This document shows positions 34,743 through 44,159 of a DNA stretch of 64,000 nucleotides, one piece after another (position 1 is the first letter of the stretch; every line of letters starts with the position of its first letter). The DNA is from an uncultured Pelagibacteraceae bacterium (GTDB lineage Bacteria; Pseudomonadota; Alphaproteobacteria; Pelagibacterales; Pelagibacteraceae): positions 1-64,000 of the forward strand of contig CACJZT010000005.1 in the NCBI GenBank assembly GCA_902598015.1, in the 5' to 3' direction. The translations under genes and the position numbers were made by a program. The notes under the pieces are model-generated. The model was not told the DNA's origin. It did not search any database and worked only from the letters and a program-made list of their open reading frames with translations.

Positions 34743-35851
34743 CCTTTCATAGGCATTACAACATAAATACTGTCAAAGTCTGCAGGATCTTTTATTAATG
34801 CAGGAGATCCAGTATCTTTTAAATATATTTCAATATTATCACCATTTAGTTGGGATGCTATATCAAGCAAATATCTAGAGTTAAAACTTATGTCTAAATC
34901 TGTTTCAAATTTTACAGATAGGCTTTCTTTACCATCACCACTGTTAGTGTTATTGACAGATAAATCTAAGTTATCTTTAGTCAAATTAAATTTTACACCA
35001 TCTTTTTTATCTAGAGAAACTGATGCTACTCTGTCGACGGAATTTAGAAAAGATTTTAGATCTATTTCAAGTTTTTTTTGATTCTCTCTAGGGATAACTT
35101 GAATATAATTAGGGAATTTTCCATCGATTAATTTAGATATCAAAATACTATTATTAAGTTCAAATTTAATTTTGGATTTAATATTTGAGACTTTAACCTC
35201 GCCATCATAATCTTCTAGAAGAGAACATAATTGAAATATAGTTTTTTTTGGAAGTATTATTGGTTCAAATTCAATTTTGTTTTTTAGTCTTATTTTTGAG
35301 ATAGACATTCTATGGCTATCTGTTGCGGCTGCAGTTAAAAAATTCTTATCATCTGTTTGGGTCTGATGGAAAAAAATACCACTAAGATAATGTCTTGTTT
35401 CATCATTCGAAATCGAAAATTTACATTTATTTAAAAGTTTTAATAAATCTTTTGAATTTATAGTAAATTCATTCTCATTGAAATTTTCATCTGTAATTGG
35501 AAATTCAGATGCATTAATTGAATTTAAATTGAATAGAGATTTATTTGATTCTAATTGTAATTTACTATCTCCAGTGTTTTCAAAATTTATCTGACTACCA
35601 GAGGGAATTTTTCTTACAATATCAAACATAATTGATGAAGAAGTAGTTGTTTTGCCTTCATCAAAAATTTTAATATTTGAAATTTCATTTACAAATATTA
35701 AATCTAAATCTGTTGCTGTAATTTTTAACTTAGAATTTGCTGCCTCTATCAAAATATTTGAAAGTATAGGTAAAGTGCTTCTTTTTTCTATTACACCCTG
35801 ACAATAACCTAAAGATTTTTGCAAATCTTGTTGATTAACACTAAATTTCAT
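34739..35851 (-). CDS. dnaN: DNA polymerase III beta sliding clamp
   Basis: 370-residue sliding clamp, three repeated clamp domains, which tethers polymerase III to DNA. The N terminus MKFSVNQQDLQKSLG, the LPILSNILIEA segment and the C-terminal ALIKDP...YVVMPM are family-typical. It overlaps the dnaA stop by 11 bp, so translation is likely coupled to dnaA. recF does not follow; the gene converges on plsC. Confidence 0.96.
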   Translation of the reverse strand: MKFSVNQQDLQKSLGYCQGVIEKRSTLPILSNILIEAANSKLKITATDLDLIFVNEISNIKIFDEGKTTTSSSIMFDIVRKIPSGSQINFENTGDSKLQLESNKSLFNLNSINASEFPITDENFNENEFTINSKDLLKLLNKCKFSISNDETRHYLSGIFFHQTQTDDKNFLTAAATDSHRMSISKIRLKNKIEFEPIILPKKTIFQLCSLLEDYDGEVKVSNIKSKIKFELNNSILISKLIDGKFPNYIQVIPRENQKKLEIDLKSFLNSVDRVASVSLDKKDGVKFNLTKDNLDLSVNNTNSGDGKESLSVKFETDLDISFNSRYLLDIASQLNGDNIEIYLKDTGSPALIKDPADFDSIYVVMPMKG

Positions 35852-37250
35852 TTTCTTGTTTGTATAATATTTTATTCTTTAGACTATCAATGCTTAAATT
35901 TAATTCATTATCGTCTTTTCTTAATTTTTCTATTGTTTTAACTGAATGAATAACAGTTGTGTGATCTCTATTAGCAAATGATCGACCTATCTCTGGTAAA
36001 GATTTAGATGTCAGCATTTTTGCTAAATAAATAGCAGTTTGTCTTGGTCTTACAAGGTATCTTGACCTTCTTGGTGACAACATTTCGTTTTTACTTATTT
36101 TGAAATATTTACAGACTATTGTTTGAATATTGTCTATATCAACTTTATTTTCTGTTAAATTTAATAGATCTTTTAATATTACTTTTACCTCTGACATTGA
36201 AGGTGTTTTTCCATAAATTCTTGAGAAAGATACTATTCTATTAAATGCACCAACAAGTTCTCTGATACTAGTGTTAACTTCAGTACTAATAAATTTTAGA
36301 ATCTCATCGCTGATTTTAATATTATTCGGATCATGAATTCCAAGATCTTCATTTTTGGATTTTATTATATTGTATCTTAATTCAAAATCAGCATTTTGAA
36401 TATCAACTACTAATCCTCCTGAAAATCTAGATTTAATTCTCTCTTGTATTCTAGTTAATTTGTTTGGTGGTCTATCTGCTGATACTATAATTTGTGATCC
36501 TTTCTCTAACAAAACATTAAATGTATGGAAAAACTCTTCTTGCATAGCTTCCTTTCCATTCATAAATTGAATATCATCAATCAAAAATATGTCAGTATTT
36601 CTGAAATACTCTTTAAACTTTACCATATCATTAGATTTTATCGATTTTACAAATTGATACATAAATCTTTCAGCTGAAATAAACATTACTTTATTTTTTT
36701 CTTTCAAACTTAATCCAATTGCATTTAACAAATGTGTCTTACCCATTCCAACTCCACCATAAATATATAGAGGATTATAATAAGCTATTTGTTCTGAGAC
36801 TTTTTTTGCAGCTTCAAAAGCTAGTTTATTACTTTTCCCTAGCAAGAAATTCTCAAAGTTTTTATTTGGATCAATTCGATTATATTGAAGATATGAGTCT
36901 TTAATAAATGAAACCTTTTCATTATCAGATGAATTATCTGGTTTTATTTCATCAGTATTTTTGTTCTTTATATTCTCGTTAATCACAAACTCTATTCTGG
37001 AAATATCTTTTTTATATAATTTAATTATTTGTAATATTTGATCTAAATATCTTGAGGTTATCCAGTCTCTGATAAATCTTGTCGAAACGGACAATAAAAC
37101 ATAATTTTTAAACTCATCAACCAAATCAATTTTTTTTAACCAACTATCATAAATCTCAGAACCAAACTTATTTTTCATTTCATTTTGTAATAATTTCCAA
37201 TCAATCTTATTAATATTGTCTGATTTAATGTTTGTGAGATTATTTTTCAT
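35841..37250 (-). CDS. dnaA: chromosomal replication initiator DnaA
   Basis: 469-residue AAA+ initiator that binds DnaA boxes and opens the origin. Domain I occupies about 1-90, a linker follows, then domain III with Walker A GGVGMGKTHL, Walker B LIDDIQFM and sensor RIKSRFSGGLVVDI. Domain IV ends with the DNA-binding signature NRDHTTVIHS. Full length, no defects. Upstream lies a 243 bp AT-rich spacer, then rpsT. Confidence 0.97.
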   Translation of the reverse strand: MKNNLTNIKSDNINKIDWKLLQNEMKNKFGSEIYDSWLKKIDLVDEFKNYVLLSVSTRFIRDWITSRYLDQILQIIKLYKKDISRIEFVINENIKNKNTDEIKPDNSSDNEKVSFIKDSYLQYNRIDPNKNFENFLLGKSNKLAFEAAKKVSEQIAYYNPLYIYGGVGMGKTHLLNAIGLSLKEKNKVMFISAERFMYQFVKSIKSNDMVKFKEYFRNTDIFLIDDIQFMNGKEAMQEEFFHTFNVLLEKGSQIIVSADRPPNKLTRIQERIKSRFSGGLVVDIQNADFELRYNIIKSKNEDLGIHDPNNIKISDEILKFISTEVNTSIRELVGAFNRIVSFSRIYGKTPSMSEVKVILKDLLNLTENKVDIDNIQTIVCKYFKISKNEMLSPRRSRYLVRPRQTAIYLAKMLTSKSLPEIGRSFANRDHTTVIHSVKTIEKLRKDDNELNLSIDSLKNKILYKQENEI

Positions 37251-37493
37251 GAGAGTCTGTTAAACTCCTATTCATAATCCAATGCAATAAATTTATTTTT
37301 ATTCTCAAAAAAAAATAAAATTTACAATTGTATAAATTAATAATTGAATCTATTTTTAAGGACTTAAATTTAGTAATCTTAAATTTACTTTTTTTATTTT
37401 TTTTTATCTTGGGACTAAAAGATTAAAAGATTCTTTTTTTAATTGAAAAAATAATCTCTAGGGTTGTAATTTCTTTAAGTAAACTAAAAGTTG
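37251..37493. other. AT-rich spacer upstream of dnaA; weak replication-origin candidate
   Basis: 243 bp with long A and T runs and no ORF. It contains three GANTC sites (37253-37257, 37346-37350, 37429-37433). No perfect DnaA box TTATNCACA is visible; the closest is TTATACAAT on the minus strand near 37330, with two mismatches. It must hold the dnaA promoter. Origin function is possible because of the position, but the sequence does not establish it. Confidence 0.25.
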
Positions 37494-37754
37494 TTATAAG
37501 GAATTTATTTTTTTTGTTATTCTAGAAATATTTCTTGACGCGTTTTGCTTTTTTACCACCCCTGTCTTTGCTATTTTCATCAATTCAGAGTTTAATTTTG
37601 GCAAGAATGCTAAAGCTTCTTTTTTGTCCTTTTTATCAAGAATTAAATTCATTTTTTTTATTGCAGATCTAAACCTGCTTTTTCTAGACTTATTTACCGT
37701 TGTTTGACGTGATATACGTCTTATTCGTTTAATAGCTGATTTAGTGTTTGCCAT
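37494..37754 (-). CDS. rpsT: 30S ribosomal protein S20
   Basis: 86-residue basic ribosomal protein that binds 16S rRNA in the 30S body. It begins MANTKSAIKRIRR, the universal S20 start, so the longer frame opening at 37817 is rejected. The C-terminal GVVKKQNASRNISRITKKI helix is typical. It lies between mutM and dnaA, the conserved alphaproteobacterial order. Confidence 0.96.
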   Translation of the reverse strand: MANTKSAIKRIRRISRQTTVNKSRKSRFRSAIKKMNLILDKKDKKEALAFLPKLNSELMKIAKTGVVKKQNASRNISRITKKINSL

Positions 37755-37804
37755 AAGCGCGATTGTATATAACGAGAAATTTATACGGTCAATATAATAA
37801 TTTT

Positions 37805-38668
37805 TTATTTTTGACAAATATTACAAAAAAAAGTTGATCTATTAGTGATAAATTTTTTTTTTATTGTCCCTTTGCATCCTGGTGAAAGACAACTCTTATT
37901 TTCTCTATTGTATACTTTAAAGTTATCTTGAAAAGATCCATTTTTACCAACTATATTTTTAAAATCTCTAATACTAGACCCACCTTTTTTTATCGCTAAA
38001 TTTAAAATTTTTCTTGAATATTTAATAATATTAATACAATCGTTTTCACTTAAAGATTTTGCTTTTTTTTTTGGATTTATTTTAGAGCTGAATAAAATTT
38101 CACTTGCATAAATATTCCCCAAACCTGAAACAAACTTTTGATCTAAGAGAAAATTTTTTATATTCTTTTTCTTTTTATAAAAATATTTTTTTAAGTAGTT
38201 GAGATTAAATTTTGAAGAAAAAGGCTCAGGACCATAGTTATTTATAAAATTTTCTAAATTATTTTTATTTTCAAATAATTTGAAATAACCAAATCTTCTG
38301 GGATCATTATATATAATTTTTATGTTATCAAATTCCAAAAATACGTGGTTATGTTTTTTTGGTAAATAAGGACTATGATAAAAACTTGCATTTGTTTTTT
38401 GATTTAAAATATTTTTTCTTAAGAGATGTATAGTGCCAGACATTCCAAGATGAATTAAGCAAAATTTTTCATCATTTAAAGCTAGTATGATATATTTTGA
38501 AAACCTCTTAACTTTTTTTATTGATTTTGATTGAAGTCTTGTTTCAAAACCTTTTTTTATTTTGTACCTTAAATTCCTATTCTTTATACTTACTTTTTTT
38601 ATTTTTTTTCCTGTTATTGTTCTACTTAGTGACTCTTTAACAACTTCTACTTCTGGCAATTCTGGCAT
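37805..38668 (-). CDS. mutM: formamidopyrimidine-DNA glycosylase
   Basis: 287-residue base-excision repair enzyme removing 8-oxoguanine and cutting the strand. The N-terminal catalytic MPELPEVEVV (Pro2, Glu3) is intact, K57-region GMSGTIHLL is present, and the C-terminal zinc finger has CLSPGCKG and FFCNICQK. Divergent from ubiE across 32 bp. Relevant to an organism exposed to light and oxygen. Confidence 0.95.
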   Translation of the reverse strand: MPELPEVEVVKESLSRTITGKKIKKVSIKNRNLRYKIKKGFETRLQSKSIKKVKRFSKYIILALNDEKFCLIHLGMSGTIHLLRKNILNQKTNASFYHSPYLPKKHNHVFLEFDNIKIIYNDPRRFGYFKLFENKNNLENFINNYGPEPFSSKFNLNYLKKYFYKKKKNIKNFLLDQKFVSGLGNIYASEILFSSKINPKKKAKSLSENDCINIIKYSRKILNLAIKKGGSSIRDFKNIVGKNGSFQDNFKVYNRENKSCLSPGCKGTIKKKFITNRSTFFCNICQK

Positions 38669-38700
38669 TTATTATTATATTAATTAATATTATTTATTTT

Positions 38701-39408
38701 ATGCAACAATATCTTCAAAATAAAAAAGGTCTAGTCCAAGGTGTCTTTGATAAAGTTTATGATAAATACGACATCATGAATGATTTGATGTCACTTGGAG
38801 TTCATAGAATCTGGAAAAGAAATTTAATAAATTGGATGAACCCAGGTAAAAATAAAATTCTAGCAGATGTTGCATGTGGCACAGGTGATATAGCAAAACT
38901 TTTTATCGATAATAGTTCAAATAAAAATATAGAATTATTTTGTATTGACCCCAATGAAGGAATGATGAAAAAGGGAAAAAATAGACTATCAAATTACAAA
39001 AATATCAAGTGGATTAAGGGGTCGGCAGAGAAATTGCCTTTAAAATCTAATTCATGTGATTATTACACAATCAGTTTTGGTTTAAGAAATACAAAAAATA
39101 TTAATAAATCCTTAAGTGAAGCGTACAGAGTTTTAAAGTCAGGAGGTAGATTTTTTTGTTTAGAATTTTCAAAAATTCAAAATTTAAACTTAGATTTAGT
39201 CTATAAAAGATACTCTAAATTAATTCCAGAAATAGGAAAATTTGTGGTTGGTGAAAAAGAGCCTTATGAATATCTAATAAAAAGCATCCAAGAATTTGTT
39301 AATCAAGAGGAATTAAAGGGTTTAATGGAGAAAAATAATTTTATTAAATGTGAGTATAGAAACTTTTCTGGTGGAATAGTAGCTATTCATTCAGGTTGGA
39401 AAATATGA
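38701..39408 (+). CDS. ubiE: ubiquinone/menaquinone C-methyltransferase
   Basis: 235-residue SAM-dependent methyltransferase of ubiquinone synthesis (C-methylation of the demethoxy-benzoquinol). FDKVYDKYDIMNDLMSLGVH and ADVACGTGDIAKLF (SAM motif I) are present, with ISFGLRNTKNINKSLSEAYRVLK later, all UbiE signatures. It overlaps ubiB by 4 bp (ATGA), in the conserved ubiE-ubiB-coaBC-dut run. Confidence 0.95.
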   Translation: MQQYLQNKKGLVQGVFDKVYDKYDIMNDLMSLGVHRIWKRNLINWMNPGKNKILADVACGTGDIAKLFIDNSSNKNIELFCIDPNEGMMKKGKNRLSNYKNIKWIKGSAEKLPLKSNSCDYYTISFGLRNTKNINKSLSEAYRVLKSGGRFFCLEFSKIQNLNLDLVYKRYSKLIPEIGKFVVGEKEPYEYLIKSIQEFVNQEELKGLMEKNNFIKCEYRNFSGGIVAIHSGWKI

Positions 39409-40973
39409 TTAAAAAATTATACATACTTTTTAGGCTTGGTAGGAAATTAGCAAAATCTGACGCTTTAAGTATATTCACAAAGTTTCATAATCCACCAATT
39501 GGAATAAAAATTTTATTCTATTTGTTGTCTTTATCATTTTCAAAAAAAGATAATTCTTTTATAAATGAAACCGAAGGTGAAAGATTATCAAACTCCTTGC
39601 AATCTATGGGCACAACATTCATTAAATTAGGTCAATTTCTGGCAACTAGACCAGATATAATTGGAGAAAAGTTATCAAAGCAACTAGAGAGTTTACAAGA
39701 TCGTTTGCCTCCATTTGAATTATCTAAAGCTAAAGAAATAATCAAAAAAGATCTAGGGGAAGATAATTTTAATTCAATTATAAATCTATCTGAACCAGTG
39801 GCAGCAGCATCTATAGCTCAAGTTCATAAAGCGCAAATAAATGATAATGGCACAATTAAAGAAGTGGCTATAAAAATTTTACGACCAAATATAAAAAAAA
39901 TATTCAACGAAGAAATTGATGCTTTGATGCTTTTTGCTTTTTTAACTGAGTCAATTATCAAAAAGACAAAAAGACTTAAGTTAGTTGAGGTCGTATATTT
40001 GCTAAAAGAAATAACCAATTTAGAAATGGATTTAAGATTTGAAGCCGCTGCAGCTAATGAGTATTCTGAAAACACTAAGAATGACAGTGGATTTCAAGTT
40101 CCTAGAATTTATTGGAATTTTACAAGTGAAAATGTAATGACTTTAGACTGGGTTGAAGGTGTCTCTATAAGAGAAACAGAAGAGTTAGAAAAAAGAAATA
40201 TAGATACCAAAAAAATCGCATCAGATATTATTCAACATTTTTTAAGACATGCTGTTAGAGATGGTTTTTTTCATGCAGATATGCATCAAGGTAACATTTT
40301 TATAAATAATAGTGGTCAAATAGTTCCTATCGATTTTGGTATAATGGGAAGACTCGATGATTTGAGTAAAAAATTTCTTGCTGAGATTTTATATGGATTT
40401 ATTAAACGAGATTATAAAAAAGTGGCTGAAGTTCATTTGGCTGCAGGGTTAGTTCCAAAAGAAGTGCCTGTTGATGATCTCGCCCAAGCACTAAGATCAA
40501 TAGGAGAGCCAATATTTGGTCAGTCAATTAAAGATATATCTGGCGGTAAACTACTCAAACAACTTTTTGATGTGACAGAAAAATTTAATATGCAGACTCA
40601 ACCACAGTTACTAATGCTACAGAAAACCATGGTAGTAGTTGAAGGTGTTGCAAGAAGATTAAATCCAGAGACAAACATTTGGGAAACGTCAAGACCTGTT
40701 CTTGAAAAATGGCTTAAAGAAACAAAAGATCCTATAACAACATTAAATGAAACTCTAAAAAATTCTGCAGAAGTTATAAAAAGATTACCAGAAATGCCGC
40801 AAATAATGGATAAAGCAAACCAAGCATTAACATTTCTTGCAAGTGGACAAATTCCACAAAATACTAATACGTATAATGATCTAAATACAAAAAAAAATGA
40901 AATGGTAGCTTTCAGAAATCAATCAATCATTGGTTTATTATTACTTGTAATTTTAGGATTAGTAGTATTTTAA
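39405..40973 (+). CDS. ubiB: UbiB/ABC1 atypical kinase-like ubiquinone biosynthesis protein
   Basis: 522-residue UbiB/ADCK family member needed for ubiquinone synthesis. The KxGQ motif is in FIKLGQFLATRPD, the Ala-rich nucleotide loop in PVAAASIAQVHKA, and catalytic residues in HADMHQGNIFI and PIDFGIMG. A C-terminal hydrophobic helix anchors it in the membrane. The ATG at 39405 overlapping the ubiE stop is preferred to the TTG at 39396. Confidence 0.95.
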   Translation: MIKKLYILFRLGRKLAKSDALSIFTKFHNPPIGIKILFYLLSLSFSKKDNSFINETEGERLSNSLQSMGTTFIKLGQFLATRPDIIGEKLSKQLESLQDRLPPFELSKAKEIIKKDLGEDNFNSIINLSEPVAAASIAQVHKAQINDNGTIKEVAIKILRPNIKKIFNEEIDALMLFAFLTESIIKKTKRLKLVEVVYLLKEITNLEMDLRFEAAAANEYSENTKNDSGFQVPRIYWNFTSENVMTLDWVEGVSIRETEELEKRNIDTKKIASDIIQHFLRHAVRDGFFHADMHQGNIFINNSGQIVPIDFGIMGRLDDLSKKFLAEILYGFIKRDYKKVAEVHLAAGLVPKEVPVDDLAQALRSIGEPIFGQSIKDISGGKLLKQLFDVTEKFNMQTQPQLLMLQKTMVVVEGVARRLNPETNIWETSRPVLEKWLKETKDPITTLNETLKNSAEVIKRLPEMPQIMDKANQALTFLASGQIPQNTNTYNDLNTKKNEMVAFRNQSIIGLLLLVILGLVVF

Positions 40974-40981
40974 TCTCGACG

Positions 40982-42181
40982 ATGAATTATTTTGAGAATA
41001 AAAAAATACTGTTAATTATATGTGGTGGAATTTCTGCTTACAAAAGTCTTGAGTTAATAAGATTATTTAAGAAAAATGGTGCTCGTGTAAAAACTATATT
41101 AACAAAAAATGCAAAAGAATTTGTAACTCCACTATCTGTTTCGTCTCTTTCTCAAGAAAAAGTTTATGACGATATATTTAGTGCAGAGAACGAAGCTGAG
41201 ATGGACCATATATCTTTATCAAGATGGGCTGATGCAGTATTAGTTGCACCAATTACAGCTAATACTATATCTAAAGTAGCCTCAGGAAATGCAGAAGATT
41301 TGGCGTCTACTGTTTTATTAGCCTCTAACAAACAAATATTTTTAGCACCAGCAATGAATGTAAGAATGTGGGAGCATCCTTCTACTAAAGAAAACATATT
41401 AAAATTAAAAAGCTTTGGATACAAAATTATTGGACCAGAGATAGGAGATATGGCATGTGGTGAATATGGAGAAGGAAAAATGACAGAACCAAATGAAACA
41501 GTCAATACGCTTAAAAATTATTTTTCTAATTTAGATAAAAATAAAAAATTAAAAGCTTTAGTTACCGCAGGACCAACTAATGAATATATTGATCCTGTAA
41601 GATTTATTACAAATAAATCCAGTGGCAAACAAGGATATGAAATAGCCAAATGTCTTAGAGACAATGGATTTGATACGACACTTATTTCAGGAAAGACAAG
41701 CATTAAACCTTTGGACGGCGTTAATTTTGTAAGTGTTGAAACTGCTGAAGAGATGTTCAAAGAAAGTTTAAATAATCTACCAACAGATGTAGCTATTTTT
41801 TCTGCAGCTGTTTCTGATTTTAAAGTGAAAAATTATAAAAGTACAAAGATTAAAAAGAATGAAGAATTTAACTTAGAGCTAGAAAAAAATATCGATATTT
41901 TAAATCATATATCTAATCACAATTCATTAAGACCAAAAATAACAATTGGTTTTGCAGCAGAAACAAACAATCTCTCGACAAATGCAAAAGAGAAGTTGAA
42001 TGAAAAAAATTGTGACTGGGTAATTGCAAATGATGTCTCAGATCAAAATATAGGATTTGGATCAGATTTTAATAAAATTTCTATATTTTACAAAGATAAA
42101 CCTGAAGAAAATTTTGAAAAGATGAGCAAATCATTGGTCGCTGAGGAAATAGTCAAAAGAATAATTCAACAGATTAATTAA
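40982..42181 (+). CDS. coaBC: bifunctional phosphopantothenoylcysteine decarboxylase/synthase
   Basis: 399-residue CoA biosynthesis enzyme with the CoaC flavoprotein decarboxylase in the N-terminal ~180 residues (IICGGISAYKSLE, APAMNVRMWEHP, and the active Cys in DMACGEYGEG) and CoaB synthetase after it (VTAGPTNEYIDPVRFITNKSSG). Complete and of family length. It lies 8 bp after ubiB and 4 bp before dut. Confidence 0.95.
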   Translation: MNYFENKKILLIICGGISAYKSLELIRLFKKNGARVKTILTKNAKEFVTPLSVSSLSQEKVYDDIFSAENEAEMDHISLSRWADAVLVAPITANTISKVASGNAEDLASTVLLASNKQIFLAPAMNVRMWEHPSTKENILKLKSFGYKIIGPEIGDMACGEYGEGKMTEPNETVNTLKNYFSNLDKNKKLKALVTAGPTNEYIDPVRFITNKSSGKQGYEIAKCLRDNGFDTTLISGKTSIKPLDGVNFVSVETAEEMFKESLNNLPTDVAIFSAAVSDFKVKNYKSTKIKKNEEFNLELEKNIDILNHISNHNSLRPKITIGFAAETNNLSTNAKEKLNEKNCDWVIANDVSDQNIGFGSDFNKISIFYKDKPEENFEKMSKSLVAEEIVKRIIQQIN

Positions 42182-42185
42182 CTTA

Positions 42186-42623
42186 ATGGTTAAAGTCTTA
42201 ATTAAAAAATTAGACAAGAAAGTTAAACTGCCAGAATATAAAACAACAGGATCATCTGGACTAGATTTGACTGCATTCATTGAAAAGAAAATAGTAATTA
42301 AACCGGGCGAAAACGCTTTAGTGCCAACAGGTATATCCATTGCAATACCTGAGGATACCGAAGTTCAGATCAGGCCGCGTTCAGGTTTAGCGGCTAAAAA
42401 TAATATAAGTGTATTAAATACTCCTGGAACAATTGATAGTGACTATAGAGGAGAAATAAAAGTAATTTTATTTAATCATGGAGATAAAGACTTTACAGTA
42501 AATAACGATGATAGAATTGCTCAAATGATACTAATGCCAATTCTAAAAGTAGATTTTGAAACTGTAGAAACTTTGCCTGAGACAATTAGAGGTTCGGGTG
42601 GATTTGGATCAACGGGTAAGTGA
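42186..42623 (+). CDS. dut: dUTP diphosphatase
   Basis: 145-residue trimeric dUTPase, which keeps uracil out of DNA and supplies dUMP. All five family motifs are visible: GSSGLDLTA, PRSGLAAKN, GTIDSDYRGE, RIAQMIL and the C-terminal RGSGGFGSTGK. Its stop overlaps the GTG start of the next gene by 4 bp. Confidence 0.96.
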   Translation: MVKVLIKKLDKKVKLPEYKTTGSSGLDLTAFIEKKIVIKPGENALVPTGISIAIPEDTEVQIRPRSGLAAKNNISVLNTPGTIDSDYRGEIKVILFNHGDKDFTVNNDDRIAQMILMPILKVDFETVETLPETIRGSGGFGSTGK

Positions 42624-43372
42624 AAAATTCATTATCTAAACGAAAGCTTGAGAGATACTCTAGACAAATAATACTTAAGGATATTGGTATATTAGGACAA
42701 AAGAAAATAATTAATTCAAAAGTTTTAATTGTAGGAATTGGTGGATTAGGTAGTCCAGTTGCAGATTTGTTGGCTAGATGCGGTGTAGGGTATATAGGTG
42801 CTATTGATCACGATAAAGTAGATATTTCAAATCTTCAAAGACAAATTTTGTATACTTCAAAAGATGTTGGAAAATTTAAGGTTGATATCTTTAAAAGAAG
42901 AATAAAATTAATTAACAGAGATGTAAAAGTCAAAATTTTAAAAGAAAAAGCATCAGAAAAAAATTTAAATAAAATTGTAAAAGATTTCGATATAATTGTA
43001 GATGGAACAGATAATTTTAAAACTAAATTTTTAATAAATAAATTTTCATTAAAATATAAAAGAAAATTAATAGTTGGTGCTATTAGCAAATTTGATGGAC
43101 ATATTTTTTCATTCGATTTTAATAATAAATCAAGCCCATGCTTAAAATGTTTTTACCAGTCAGAACCTTCTGATGAAGTTTTAAATTGTGAAAGTGAAGG
43201 AATATTAGGAACTACATCAAATATAATTGGGAGTATGCAAGCAAATGAAGTTTTAAAAAACATAATTTCTTCTGATAAAAGTCTTCACTCATCAATTCTG
43301 GTGGTTAATCTAAAAAAACTAGAATTTAGAAAAATAAAATTTACTAAAAAAAAGGGTTGCTTGTGCAATTAA
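42620..43372 (+). CDS. ThiF/MoeB/HesA-family adenylyltransferase
   Basis: 250-residue E1-like enzyme that adenylates the C terminus of a ubiquitin-like sulfur carrier (ThiS or MoaD). The N-terminal RYSRQIILKDIGILGQKKI and LIVGIGGLGSPVADLLAR nucleotide site are typical, with Asp in AIDHDKVDISNLQRQ. Zinc cysteines are in CLKC and in the final GCLCN. Which carrier it serves (thiamine or molybdopterin) is not clear. It starts with GTG overlapping the dut stop. Confidence 0.88.
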   Translation: MKNSLSKRKLERYSRQIILKDIGILGQKKIINSKVLIVGIGGLGSPVADLLARCGVGYIGAIDHDKVDISNLQRQILYTSKDVGKFKVDIFKRRIKLINRDVKVKILKEKASEKNLNKIVKDFDIIVDGTDNFKTKFLINKFSLKYKRKLIVGAISKFDGHIFSFDFNNKSSPCLKCFYQSEPSDEVLNCESEGILGTTSNIIGSMQANEVLKNIISSDKSLHSSILVVNLKKLEFRKIKFTKKKGCLCN

Positions 43373-43809
43373 TCTTCAAGATTTTAATCATAATATTTTT
43401 TACCTCGAATGCCATTTCGGAGGATAATGAAAAATTTTTAATGCTTAAAAATGATAAGGTAAACGTAAGATATGGCCCAAGTTTTGATTATCCAATAAAG
43501 TATATTTACAAGAAAATAAACTTGCCGGTAAAAGTGATTGATAAAAAAGAAAATTTTAGAAGAATAATTGACAATAAAAAGAATGGTGGGTGGATACACA
43601 TTTCTCAATTGAAGCAATCAAAATCCTTTATAACTGTATCAAATAAAATTCTATTCAAAAAACCAACTAAATTTTCTAAACCCTTGGCTAAAATAGAAAC
43701 AGGAAGATTATTGATAGTGAAAAAATGCGAGAGAAATTGGTGCTTAGTAGAAACTAAAAGTTTTAAAGGGTGGGTTGACGAAGAAAATCTTTGGGGAAAA
43801 ATTAATTAA
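43363..43809 (+). CDS. secreted bacterial SH3-domain protein
   Basis: About 148 residues, starting at GTG 43363 (or TTG 43357) and overlapping the ThiF-like gene. A short signal peptide (QLIFKILIIIFFTSNAIS) precedes two SH3b-like repeats, NVRYGPSFDYPIKYIY near residue 36 and a second one ending NWCLVETKSFKGWVDEENLWG. The family (SH3_4-like) binds cell wall or periplasmic partners; the function is unknown. It ends the ubiE-to-SH3 run and converges on the zinc-ribbon gene. Confidence 0.82.
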   Translation: MQLIFKILIIIFFTSNAISEDNEKFLMLKNDKVNVRYGPSFDYPIKYIYKKINLPVKVIDKKENFRRIIDNKKNGGWIHISQLKQSKSFITVSNKILFKKPTKFSKPLAKIETGRLLIVKKCERNWCLVETKSFKGWVDEENLWGKIN

Positions 43810-43835
43810 CCCTGTAAGTTATATATATTAACTAA

Positions 43836-44015
43836 TTATTTTTGTTGGACACAAACATCTTTGATCACTGGAGCATTTGCACAATCAACACATTTAGTCT
43901 TTTGAACTATGCATCCATCATCAAGGACTTCAACATCAACTATTTTATCACACTTGGAACAAGTTGAAGAAATTGTTAATCCACATTTTTTACAATTATA
44001 ATTTTCTATTTGCAT
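43836..44015 (-). CDS. 59-residue cysteine-rich zinc-ribbon-like protein
   Basis: Small protein with three CxxC pairs (C8/C11, C19/C22, C42/C45) plus C35 and C55, i.e. eight cysteines, the first half reading YNCKKCGLTISSTCSKCD. This is the layout of a rubredoxin-/zinc-ribbon-like metal-binding protein holding up to two ions. It begins at ATG 44015 without a clear Shine-Dalgarno, and has normal coding composition. It is transcribed after katG, an Asp hydroxylase-like gene and DUF2061, or from its own promoter in 44016-44159, where repeats with an operator-like core lie. No family name recognised. Confidence 0.72.
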   Translation of the reverse strand: MQIENYNCKKCGLTISSTCSKCDKIVDVEVLDDGCIVQKTKCVDCANAPVIKDVCVQQK

Positions 44016-44060
44016 ATATTAAAAATTAAATATGAAAAAATTATTTTCAACAAATATCCT

Positions 44061-44107
44061 TGCGAATAATTATTATTTACGCATTTTTTTTGCGAATAAT
44101 TATTATT
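44061..44107. repeat. two direct copies of a 17 bp operator-like repeat
   Basis: TGCGAATAATTATTATT occurs exactly at 44061-44077 and 44091-44107, 30 bp apart (about three helical turns). Its core GAATAATTAT is also found, in the opposite orientation, in both katG operator boxes. It lies in the upstream region of the zinc-ribbon gene. A related palindromic stretch, GATAATGATTATTATT, which resembles Fur boxes, is near 44149. Confidence 0.7.
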
Positions 44108-44159
44108 ACTACTAATTATCCTTATTAAATTTTTCTTAAATACTTATTGATAATGATTA

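Noticed and set aside
37755-37817. N-terminal extension of rpsT opening at 37817
   Set aside because: S20 universally starts MANTKSA; the extension overlaps the mutM 3' end and has no family match.
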